The notes below the pieces were generated by a model. It was not told the origin of the DNA and made no database searches. It worked only from the letters and a program-made list of their open reading frames with translations. From contig JAHHSN010000049.1 of NCBI GenBank assembly GCA_020025195.1, forward strand, positions 1 through 7,067: a stretch of DNA of 7,067 nucleotides. The letters run 5' to 3'. Positions within the stretch are counted from its first letter, which is position 1. Every line of letters begins with the position of its first letter. The stretch is from Angelakisella sp. GTDB lineage: Bacteria > Bacillota > Clostridia > Oscillospirales > Ruminococcaceae. A program made the translations under genes and the position numbers. This document shows, in pieces, positions 1-5,279 of the stretch.

Positions 1-206
1 GGAGGGATTGTCCTCCCTATATGATATATAACACTTTGAATCATGCACTTGTTACTCTGCAAAATCAAATTCTATGTTTTGCACAGATTTTCCAGTTCTT
101 TTTATGCGACTTGATTCCTTCTCATTCCCTTTTTCTTTTCCTCTTTTCGCATTTTCGGCGCTAAAATAAAGAAGTGCCTGACAGACTCTGCTTTCGGGAG
201 TGCTTG
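1..206. other. Gene-free stretch with small inverted repeats
   Basis: No convincing gene is seen here. The first 17 bases form a small hairpin (GGAGG, 6-nt loop, CCTCC) cut by the window edge, possibly the end of a terminator of an unseen neighbour. TGCAAAA at 58-64 pairs with TTTTGCA at 77-83. The stretch 85-160 is T/C-rich on the plus strand. A minus-strand reading frame crosses it to a stop at 52, but it is only the out-of-frame tail of the decayed transposase upstream. Its arginine/lysine/glutamate-rich translation resembles nothing I know. Confidence 0.5.
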
Positions 207-219
207 TCAGGCGCTTTTT
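172..219 (+). terminator. Hairpin with T tract, probable plus-strand intrinsic terminator
   Basis: AAGTGCCTGACA (172-183) pairs with TGTCAGGCGCTT (205-216) over 12 bp, with one G-U wobble in plus-strand RNA. A shorter inner ACTC/GAGT pairing sits in the loop. Five Ts (215-219) follow in the plus direction. On the minus strand the wobble becomes a C-A mismatch and the tail is weaker, so plus is the better direction. No plus-strand gene is visible in the 170 bases before it. It may terminate a transcript from outside the window, or be the right-end structure of the IS200-like remnant next to it. Confidence 0.5.
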
Positions 220-627
220 ATATTCCTGTCCCTGTGAAGAAGTTTGCCGTCTGCCCATCCATGAGCGGACCGCATCCTTTTTTGTAGTATTGGATCGTTG
301 GCATTGTCTTCCTGTACCCGATTTGGGATCGCCCCGGTCATCGTTTTGATTCCCGCCAGCCGCATCCGCATAGTAGCCCCGGAGCCAGAAATGCCGGTTA
401 CCGTCCTTCTATTTCAGGTTTTCCTGTTCTACAAAAGGCACTTTTGCTCTTTGTCCCCTTAAATTGCAGTACACGCCAATGGGGCGGGATGCTTAACCGG
501 CATATGAATCTGGTTCGTGCAGGTTTCGGCTTTTCGCATCCTCATTTCCGCGATATTCCAGTGCTAAGACGAATACGATTATTGGCCATCCCGCCTCGTA
601 TTCGATAAACTGTTCCTGTCGTTCCAC
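207..627 (-). pseudogene. Decayed IS200/IS605-family transposase TnpA
   Basis: This is a remnant of a small HUH-type (Y1) transposase of the IS200/IS605 family, which moves single-stranded DNA. The family protein is about 140-155 residues. Here its parts appear in order on the minus strand but in shifting frames. An intact start (GTG at 627, SD GGGAGG, 8-nt spacing) gives a 44-codon ORF (493-627) containing WPIIVFV, compared with the family's W..KYHIVF. Next comes AEACTNQIHMPV in a second frame (near 495-530), matching the HUH segment DHIHMLV. Then GNRHFWLRGYY (402-370) in a third frame, matching the very typical GNR.FW.RGYY, and finally VQEDNANDPI (317-288), matching the QLQEDxAxDQ tail. At least two in-frame stops, several frameshifts and an apparent internal deletion are present. 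The first HUH histidine reads Q, and the YI helix carrying the catalytic tyrosine reads AIPNR, so the protein would be inactive. The family assignment is firm; the exact ends are approximate. Confidence 0.82.
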
Positions 628-635
628 TGGAATGA

Positions 636-641
636 CCTCCC
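636..641 (-). promoter_or_regulatory. Ribosome binding site of the tnpA remnant
   Basis: GGGAGG on the minus strand lies 8 nt before the GTG at 627-625. It decides the original transposase start. Three of its six bases (639-641) are part of the right arm of the adjacent hairpin. Confidence 0.6.
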
Positions 642-691
642 TTTGTTATTTTTGAGCAGCCGGCGAACCGCTCTTCTATTATAACAAAGGG
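639..691. repeat. 11-bp perfect inverted repeat between tnpA remnant and the CNNM gene
   Basis: CCCTTTGTTAT (639-649) and ATAACAAAGGG (681-691) are perfect inverted arms. A shorter inner pair, GAGC (654-657) with GCTC (670-673), sits between them. In minus-strand RNA the last arm ends in AAAGGG and runs straight into the GGGAGG site of the transposase start, so the hairpin would mask that site. Salmonella IS200 is known to have a left-end terminator and a stem-loop hiding its tnpA SD, and this arrangement matches. The plus-strand side is followed by CGTTTTT. It may also act as the 3' end structure of the CNNM gene, whose stop lies 26 nt away, although no T tract follows in that direction. Confidence 0.65.
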
Positions 692-716
692 CGTTTTTCC
701 ATTTTCATCATCCGCA

Positions 717-2072
717 TTATTTCCCGTTTTCCTCCGAGCCTTCGCCGTTTTCGCCGGACGTGGGATTCTCCAGACATACCAGAGCGGACTCCACCTGATG
801 ACCGCGAATCTCCAATACCCTTATGATCAGCCCTGCCGTCTCCACCTCCACGGTGGAGCCATCCTGAGGAATGACGGTAAGGGCGCCGAAAACCAGCCCA
901 TTAAAGGTGTCGTGTTCGTTGCAGGGGAGCGTTACCCCAAGGGCTTCGGATACCTCCTCCAGAGGGGCGTTGCCGTGGATCTTCCATGTACCGGAGTCAA
1001 TGGCTTCGATCAGCGGCGCCGGGCTTTCATTGGTCGGGTCATCCCCCAAATCGCCCACCAGCTGCTCCACAAGGTCGTTGATGGTGATGATACCGATCAT
1101 GCCGCCATACTCGTCCAGCACCACCGCCAGTGTGTTGCGGCTGTGCTTCATATTGCGGAACAGCACATCTGCCTTAACGCTCTCGGGCACAAAGTAAGCA
1201 GGCCTTACCGCCGCCCGTATCACGGCGTCCCGGCTTTTGTCCTCCAGTCGGAAGTAATCCTTGGCATTGAGGATTCCCACCACATTGTCGGCAGTCTCTT
1301 CGCACACCGGGTACAGGGTGTGGCGGCTGTTATGGATGGTGGCGTCCCACTCCTCCATATCATCCTCCATCCAAAGCAGAGAGAGCTCCGTGCGGTGGGT
1401 GGCAATCTCCCCCGCTGTCAGGTCGTCAAACTCGAACACATTCTGGATGAACTGCTTTTCCTCATGGTCAATGGTGCCCTTCTCGCTGCCCACATCCACC
1501 ATCATGCGGATCTCCTCCTCGCTGACGGTATCCTCCTCCGAGTTGGGGTCGATCCTCAGCAGACGCAAAACCGCGTTGGTGGAAAGGGTCAGGAACCAGA
1601 CAATGGGAGCAAACAGCTTGGCTATGACGGAAATCGGTCCCGACATGCCCAGCGCCAGCGTCTCCGCCTTACGCATGGCCACCCGTTTGGGCACCAGTTC
1701 GCCAAAAATGAGGGTGAAGTATGACAGCACCAGCGTAATCACCACAACTGCGATGGCATCCAATGTGGCGGTGGGCACGGCCACACCAAGGCCGATCAGC
1801 CATTCCACAATGCCGTTGGAAAAGTTTTCTGCCGCAAAGGCGCTGCCCAAAAAGCCGGACAATGTGATGGCCACCTGTATAGTCGCCAAAAAGCGAGCAG
1901 GCTGGCTGGTCAGCCGGGCAAGGCGCACCGCCCGCTTATCCCCCTGGGCGGCCATATGGGCCAGCTTGCTGTCGTTTACAGAAATGACCGCGATTTCCGC
2001 GCTGGCAAAAACAGCGTTCAGTGCGATCAGAAATACCTGAAACAAAATCATCAATAAAACCGATTGATCCAA
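717..2072 (-). CDS. CNNM/CorC-type (hemolysin family) membrane protein with CBS pair
   Basis: This is an integral membrane protein of the DUF21/CNNM-CBS-CorC_HlyC family. Members such as CorB/CorC and S. aureus MpfA are linked to Mg2+ transport or efflux; the name hemolysin C is historical. The 451 residues are the usual length. Residues 1-170 are the DUF21 membrane part, with hydrophobic segments near 4-28, 61-81, 104-126 and 143-165, an ASAEIA motif at 23-28 and the hallmark GELVPKR at 124-130. Two CBS domains follow (about 220-285 and 290-345, the second with LDEYGGMIGIIT), then a CorC_HlyC domain (about 358-430) with DTFNGLV and an acidic Glu/Gly-rich tail. The start is TTG, chosen because a perfect AGGAGG sits 8 nt upstream. 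The gene has its own promoter and a structured leader. The family is certain. The ion and the direction of transport are inferred from relatives. Confidence 0.95.
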   Translation of the reverse strand: MDQSVLLMILFQVFLIALNAVFASAEIAVISVNDSKLAHMAAQGDKRAVRLARLTSQPARFLATIQVAITLSGFLGSAFAAENFSNGIVEWLIGLGVAVPTATLDAIAVVVITLVLSYFTLIFGELVPKRVAMRKAETLALGMSGPISVIAKLFAPIVWFLTLSTNAVLRLLRIDPNSEEDTVSEEEIRMMVDVGSEKGTIDHEEKQFIQNVFEFDDLTAGEIATHRTELSLLWMEDDMEEWDATIHNSRHTLYPVCEETADNVVGILNAKDYFRLEDKSRDAVIRAAVRPAYFVPESVKADVLFRNMKHSRNTLAVVLDEYGGMIGIITINDLVEQLVGDLGDDPTNESPAPLIEAIDSGTWKIHGNAPLEEVSEALGVTLPCNEHDTFNGLVFGALTVIPQDGSTVEVETAGLIIRVLEIRGHQVESALVCLENPTSGENGEGSEENGK

Positions 2073-2118
2073 AATAGAATCCTCCTAAACTAATACTGTA
2101 TTTTGATAAACGCGCAAA

Positions 2119-2164
2119 GAGACACAGCCTACCGCTCTACTCCTGCAAGCATAGGCTATGTCTC
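2119..2164 (-). repeat. 13-bp inverted repeat (hairpin) in the CNNM leader
   Basis: In the minus direction, GAGACATAGCCTA (2164-2152) pairs with TAGGCTGTGTCTC (2131-2119) around a 20-nt loop. The single non-Watson-Crick position is U-G in minus-strand RNA but C-A on the plus strand, so it is better suited to fold in the CNNM transcript. It is followed by TTTGCGCGTTT, a poor T tract, so it is at best a weak or conditional terminator. Confidence 0.7.
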
Positions 2165-2235
2165 ATCCAAATCAAAATATTAAAGATATGACATAAAGGA
2201 GGCTTATCGGGGCTATTACTGTCACCATCAGCCAT
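2137..2235 (-). CDS. Possible 32-codon upstream ORF in the CNNM leader
   Basis: An ATG at 2235 opens a 32-residue frame ending at TAG 2137-2139, inside the loop of the 13-bp hairpin. It begins MADGDSNSPDKPP, rich in Asp and Pro, then turns hydrophobic and ends in RHSLCLQE. The nearest SD (AAAGGAG, 2257-2251) is 15 nt away, longer than usual, and can be masked by pairing with 2195-2201. A ribosome finishing this frame would open the left hairpin arm. Known leader peptides such as MgtL use Asp/Glu/Pro-rich starts to sense Mg2+ through the ribosome; that parallel is inference. The frame may be fortuitous. Confidence 0.25.
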   Translation of the reverse strand: MADGDSNSPDKPPLCHIFNILIWMRHSLCLQE

Positions 2236-2274
2236 AATCCGTGTGTCGTTCTCCTTTCGAACTATTTGGGCTAT

Positions 2275-2303
2275 ATCATACCAGAAAGCACCGCGTTGGT
2301 CAA
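2275..2303 (-). promoter_or_regulatory. Strong sigma-A-type promoter of the CNNM gene
   Basis: On the minus strand TTGACC (2303-2298), a 17-nt spacer and TATGAT (2280-2275) form a near-consensus promoter, with TGG directly before the -10 as an extended -10. The predicted transcription start is about 2268. The next minus-strand gene is the CNNM gene at 2072. Confidence 0.75.
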
Positions 2304-2535
2304 CAAGAAAACGGCAGCATGCAAAGGAAAAATCCCTTTGTTCAAATCTCCTGCCCTTTTTAGTTTCCGATCTTCCGGAGTTCCGGGTCCTTACTGCGGT
2401 ATTTCTTATCGCAGACCAGCACTGTGAGGAAGATCATGAGCGGGCCCGGGAGAAACGACCAACAAGGACTTATTTTTACTGTTCTTCTCTATATATTTTA
2501 CCGGTCCGCGCATCAAACACGCGGTTTTGGAATAC
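2304..2535. other. Intergenic stretch without a convincing gene
   Basis: I see no supported gene between the CNNM promoter and the terminator upstream of it. A hairpin CAAAGG (2322-2327)/CCTTTG (2335-2340) lies just upstream of the promoter, and CCGCG (2506-2510)/CGCGG (2520-2524) forms another small stem. A 25-codon minus frame (2360-2437, MIFLTVLVCDKK... ending ELRKIGN) looks like a short membrane helix with a charged tail. It has no ribosome binding site and may be the end of an eroded gene. The overlapping plus-strand frames show no recognisable domain. Confidence 0.4.
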
Positions 2536-2573
2536 AAAAAGCCCCCCTGCAACATAGCAAAAGGAGCTTTTTT
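2536..2573 (-). terminator. Probable intrinsic terminator, minus strand
   Basis: In minus-strand RNA, AAAAAGCUCCUUUUGC pairs with GCAGGGGGGCUUUUU around a 6-nt loop (UAUGUU), with G-U pairs and one bulged U, ending in five Us. On the plus strand the G-U pairs become A-C mismatches, so it reads as a minus-strand terminator. It lies about 280 nt after the alarmone synthetase stop and would close that transcript, leaving a long 3' region. Confidence 0.6.
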
Positions 2574-2581
2574 ACGTTTTA

Positions 2582-2800
2582 TTATGTTGGGTCAGTCACG
2601 GAGCTCTCCCCATCGTTTAAGGACTCCTCGGGAAAGAGCCGCTCCTATTCCCCGATACGGTCCGGTTCAATATCCGAAAGGGCTGATCGTATCCGCCGTT
2701 TCAGCGGACCGCTTTATGGTAAGAGGCACAATAAAGCTGTTAAATAGAAAGACTAATCATAAAGCCATGCGGCAATAGCGGAGCTACCCTATTTCTAAGG
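2582..2800 (-). pseudogene. Possible eroded coding fragment after the alarmone synthetase
   Basis: One minus-strand frame ending at TAA 2582-2584 reads like protein in pieces: SSAIAAWLYD, then SFYLTALLCLL, then SGPLKRRIRSALSDIEPDRIGE, then a short acidic end. It is broken by stops at 2645-2647, 2714-2716 and 2753-2755. The alternation of a hydrophobic segment, a basic stretch and an acidic tail recalls the C-terminus of a small membrane transporter, but I cannot name a family and this may be chance. Confidence 0.2.
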
Positions 2801-2813
2801 ATTCGGCCCCTCC

Positions 2814-2848
2814 TAAATAAGTTTCAGCCTGCTTTTCCGGTTTATTTA
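2814..2848. repeat. AT-rich inverted repeat directly after the synthetase stop
   Basis: TAAATAA (2814-2820) and TTATTTA (2842-2848) form 7-bp arms around 21 nt, touching the stop codon of the alarmone synthetase. There is no T tract, so a terminator role is not supported. Confidence 0.4.
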
Positions 2849-3541
2849 TCAGTCGGTATCCTCATCAGGCGTCTGGCCGCCCGCAATCCGTTTGCGCAGA
2901 TCCAGCATCCGTCGGTCTGTATCCGCAATGGTATCAGCGCATTGACGCAGCTCCTCGACAATGCCCTGACAGTCTCCGATCTCTTTCTTATATTTCATCT
3001 CATGCTCCAGACTGGCCCAGAAATCCATAGCCACTGTTCGAAGCTGTACCTCCACACGAATCATTTCTTTTTTGTCCATAAGGAATATCGGCACTTCGAC
3101 GATCATATGATAGCTGCGGTATCCATTTTCTTTGGGATTGCGAATATAATCCTTTATCGTTATCACCCGGATATCATCCTGCGCCGCCAATTTGTCCGCC
3201 ACCATATAGATGTCATCAATGAAAGGACAAACAACCCGGATCCCCGCAACGTCATTCAACTCGGAGCGTATGGTATCCAGACTTACCTCGATCCCTTTCG
3301 ACCTCATTTTTTTGAGGATGCTTGCGGGCTTTTTAATCCGTGACTGAATGCTTTCAATGCTGCTGCGACAATTCCGGATTTGAAAATCGCTCTTCAGAAT
3401 TTCCAGCTTTGTAGTAACCTCTTTGATTGCGGCATTATAACGACTCATCAGCTCGTTAAACTGAATGATATATGTTACCAGATCATCCTGATGCCCCAGA
3501 AGATACGCCTGAAGTTCCGGAGTCGTCCTGCTCGTTTCCAT
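2849..3541 (-). CDS. Small alarmone synthetase, single-domain (p)ppGpp synthetase (RelA/SpoT synthetase fold)
   Basis: This cytoplasmic enzyme transfers pyrophosphate from ATP to GDP or GTP to make the stringent-response alarmones ppGpp and pppGpp. The 230 residues hold only the synthetase domain; HD hydrolase, TGS and ACT domains are absent, as in RelQ/YjbM and RelP/YwaC. Visible family motifs are SRIKKPASI (67-75), NDVAGIRVVC (96-105), KDYIRNPKENGYRSYH (130-145, the G-loop with Tyr141), VEVQLRT (163-169, with the expected catalytic Glu164) and AMDFWASLEHEMKYK (171-185). A helical charged tail follows. KDYI.NPK.NGYRS together with AMDFWASLEH looks closer to YwaC/RelP than to YjbM/RelQ, but no symbol is given. 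The start at 3541 is supported by AGGAGG 6 nt upstream. All key residues are present, so it should be active. Confidence 0.95.
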   Translation of the reverse strand: METSRTTPELQAYLLGHQDDLVTYIIQFNELMSRYNAAIKEVTTKLEILKSDFQIRNCRSSIESIQSRIKKPASILKKMRSKGIEVSLDTIRSELNDVAGIRVVCPFIDDIYMVADKLAAQDDIRVITIKDYIRNPKENGYRSYHMIVEVPIFLMDKKEMIRVEVQLRTVAMDFWASLEHEMKYKKEIGDCQGIVEELRQCADTIADTDRRMLDLRKRIAGGQTPDEDTD

Positions 3542-3589
3542 AAAATTCCTCCTCTGTCATCATCACATCGCATTGGGTTTCTATAAGAA

Positions 3590-3617
3590 AGCATAACAGA
3601 AAAAAACGTTTTTTTCA
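3590..3617 (-). promoter_or_regulatory. Candidate promoter of the alarmone synthetase
   Basis: On the minus strand TGAAAA (3617-3612), 16 nt and TATGCT (3595-3590) form a plausible weak promoter about 50 nt before the start. Other -10-like boxes lie nearby (TATAGA at 3585-3580, TATAAA at 3668-3663), so the true start is undecided. The -35 and spacer of the preferred choice coincide with the 18-bp palindrome. Confidence 0.3.
3599..3616. repeat. 18-bp perfect palindrome upstream of the alarmone synthetase
   Basis: The sequence is G, seven As, CG, seven Ts, C: a perfect two-fold symmetric site. AACA (3595-3598) and TGTT (3618-3621) extend it if one base bulges. It overlaps the best promoter candidate of the alarmone synthetase and could be an operator, or a poly-A/poly-T hairpin. 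No regulator can be named. Confidence 0.5.
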
Positions 3618-3734
3618 TGTTACATTGCCGGACATCTGTCCAAAATTGCAAAAATCACGTTATTTATACAAATGCCATGCAGAAAGACAGGCTCCCTCTG
3701 CGTCGTTCTTTCCTTTACCGGACATAAAATGGTT

Positions 3735-3787
3735 CTCCCTCCCCAGCTTCCAATGATTTTCCATTTCCTTGTCTTCTCAGGAGGGAG
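3735..3787. repeat. 8-bp inverted repeat CTCCCTCC / GGAGGGAG
   Basis: CTCCCTCC (3735-3742) and GGAGGGAG (3780-3787) are inverted with 37 nt between them. The right arm contains the SD-like AGGAGG in front of the small plus-strand ATG at 3794, so the pairing could hide that site. Its significance is uncertain. Confidence 0.35.
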
Positions 3788-3793
3788 CATAAC

Positions 3794-3943
3794 ATGACAA
3801 AGCCGGCATACCCGTCCGGCGGCTTAAACCGCTTTGACTTTGAAATATCGTCTGACTTTTTGGACCGATTTCCAAGGCGGCCCGTTTTCTTTTTTACGGC
3901 TTCACGAGAGGCTCGCCGCCCGGCTCCTCCATCTTTTCCATAG
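3794..3943 (+). CDS. Doubtful 49-aa small ORF overlapping the MATE gene end
   Basis: This plus-strand frame starts at an ATG with a perfect AGGAGG (3779-3784) 9 nt before it and ends at TAG 3941-3943. It begins MTKPAYPSGGLNRFDFEI, has a short Phe-rich patch (VFFF) and a basic/proline end. Its last 50 nt are antisense to the MATE C-terminal codons. I do not recognise it and see no promoter or terminator for it. The good ribosome site is the only support, and chance is quite possible. Confidence 0.22.
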   Translation: MTKPAYPSGGLNRFDFEISSDFLDRFPRRPVFFFTASREARRPAPPSFP

Positions 3944-5279
3944 CCCGCTTAAACTGGGAGCGGAACAGGAACACCGTAAAGACGACCGAGATAAAGTCCG
4001 CAATCGGCTCCGCGAGGTAGACCGCCATGGTGGGGTCGGAGGGAAGGAGGTGCGGCATGAGATAGATGAGCGGAAGCAGCAGGATGAATTTCCGCATCAC
4101 CGCCACCGTGATGGAGGCCTTGGCGTTGCCGAGCGCATTGAACGCCATCTGGCACGCGACCTGTGCGCCGAAGATGCCGAGCATCGCGATATAGATGCGC
4201 AGCGGCGTCGGGGCAAAGGCAAGCAGCTGTGCCTCGTGGTTGAAGAGCGAAATAAACACCTTTGGGAACAGCATCACCACCGCCCAGAGGGTCATGGAAT
4301 AGATGAGGCTCACCTTCAGGAGCAGGCGGAACGTCTTCTGCACCCGCTCACTGTTGCGGGCGCCATAGTTATAGCTCATAATGGGCTGCGCGCCCTGGCC
4401 CAGTCCCTGCAGGGGCAGCATGGCAAACTGCATGACGCTGGTGAGCACCGTCATGGTGGCGACCGCCACATCCCCGCCGTAATAGAGGAGGGAGGAATTA
4501 AAGCAGACGGCGATGACGCTCTCGCTCGCCTGCATCATAAAGGGGGCAAGCCCCAGCGCCATACAGGGCCCGATGACCCGCGGCGTAAGCCGGATATATT
4601 TTCCCCGGAGCCTTAAGATGGTCTTTTTCCCAAAGAGGAAAAGGAGCACCCAGACGGTGGAAACCAGCTGGGAGAGGACCGTCGCGAGGGCGGCGCCCTT
4701 TACCCCCAGCTTAAAAACAAAGATAAAAATGGGGTCGAGGATAATATTGCAGCCCGCGCCGATGATGACGGAGAGCATACTGGTCTTGGTGAAGCCCTGC
4801 GCCGTGATGAAGGCATTCATGCCGATGGTGAGCTGAACGAACAGCGTCCCGATGGCATAGGTGTTCATATAATCGACAGCGTATTCGATGGTATTGGGGC
4901 TGGCGCCGAAGGCAAGGAGCAGGGGGCGGTTCCAGACGAGGAGCACCACGGTGAGGATGAGGGAGATCACGATCTGCAATAAGAAGCAGTTGCCCAGAAT
5001 CTCCTCGGCCGAGCGGTTATCCTTCTTCCCCATCGCGATGGACGCCCGGGGCGCGCCGCCGGCACTGGCGAGCGCCGCGAAGGCGGTGACGATCATGATG
5101 ACGGGGAGACAGACCCCAACGCCCGTCAGGGCCAGAAATCCCACGCCGTTGCCGATATAGACCCGGTCGACGAGGTTGTAAAGCATATTGACGATCTGGG
5201 CGGCAAGGGTGGGGACGGCAAGCTTTCTTAACAGCTTGCCCACCGGCTCGGTGCCGAGAAAGTTATTTTTATTTTCCAC
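3894..5279 (-). CDS. MATE-family multidrug efflux transporter
   Basis: This inner-membrane antiporter of the MATE family (NorM/MepA/DinF group) exports cationic drugs or other organic compounds in exchange for Na+ or H+. The 461 residues are the usual length, and repeated hydrophobic segments over the whole protein fit 12 helices in two halves. Family-typical stretches include VPTLAAQIVNMLYNLVDRVYIG near residues 22-43, NIILDPIFIF at 178-187 with GVKGAAL after it, and GLGQGAQPIMSYNYGAR at 292-308. I chose the GTG start at 5279. It has AAGGAG 11 nt upstream (5296-5291), while the more distant ATG at 5315 has no well-placed site and would translate that SD. The gene overlaps the marR end by 11 nt, so translation is probably coupled. 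A MarR repressor directly upstream, as in S. aureus mepR-mepA, suggests drug-inducible expression. The substrate is unknown. Confidence 0.94.
   Translation of the reverse strand: MENKNNFLGTEPVGKLLRKLAVPTLAAQIVNMLYNLVDRVYIGNGVGFLALTGVGVCLPVIMIVTAFAALASAGGAPRASIAMGKKDNRSAEEILGNCFLLQIVISLILTVVLLVWNRPLLLAFGASPNTIEYAVDYMNTYAIGTLFVQLTIGMNAFITAQGFTKTSMLSVIIGAGCNIILDPIFIFVFKLGVKGAALATVLSQLVSTVWVLLFLFGKKTILRLRGKYIRLTPRVIGPCMALGLAPFMMQASESVIAVCFNSSLLYYGGDVAVATMTVLTSVMQFAMLPLQGLGQGAQPIMSYNYGARNSERVQKTFRLLLKVSLIYSMTLWAVVMLFPKVFISLFNHEAQLLAFAPTPLRIYIAMLGIFGAQVACQMAFNALGNAKASITVAVMRKFILLLPLIYLMPHLLPSDPTMAVYLAEPIADFISVVFTVFLFRSQFKRAMEKMEEPGGEPLVKP

Larger units (their letters stand above)
2073..2268 (-). 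promoter_or_regulatory. Structured 5' leader of the CNNM gene (candidate cis-regulatory RNA)
   Basis: Transcription from the promoter at 2275-2303 should begin near 2268, giving a leader of about 195 nt. In minus-strand RNA, AAAGGAG (2257-2251) can pair perfectly with CUCCUUU (2201-2195), enclosing about 49 nt. A 13-bp hairpin follows at 2164-2119, then an unstructured stretch with the AATACAGTATT repeat (2102-2092) and the AGGAGG site (2086-2081). I do not recognise it as the M-box, yybP-ykoY, fluoride or another known riboswitch class. Structure plus length before a probable Mg2+-related gene suggests leader-mediated control, but this is inference. Confidence 0.45.

Noticed and set aside
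52..258. 68-residue minus-strand reading frame, Lys/Arg/Glu rich
   Set aside because: It is the continuation, after a frameshift, of one frame of the decayed TnpA. It crosses a terminator-like hairpin, has no ribosome site and resembles no known protein.
798..2040. Long plus-strand frames (798-1724 and 1261-2040) antisense to the CNNM gene
   Set aside because: They are shadows of a well-supported CNNM coding sequence on the other strand, with no SD and low-complexity His/Ser/Arg-rich translations.
2243..2778. Three overlapping plus-strand frames of 83-107 residues
   Set aside because: No ribosome sites and no recognisable domains. They cross the CNNM promoter region and the minus-strand terminator at 2536-2573.
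3797..3830. Possible terminator of the marR-MATE operon (AAGCCG / CGGCTT stem)
   Set aside because: The minus-strand side is followed only by TTTGTC and the stem is short and imperfect. It is too weak to annotate as a terminator.
3834..4616. 260-residue plus-strand frame antisense to the MATE gene
   Set aside because: Its His/Arg-rich composition is what antisense reading of a GC-rich membrane protein gives. It has no start signal.
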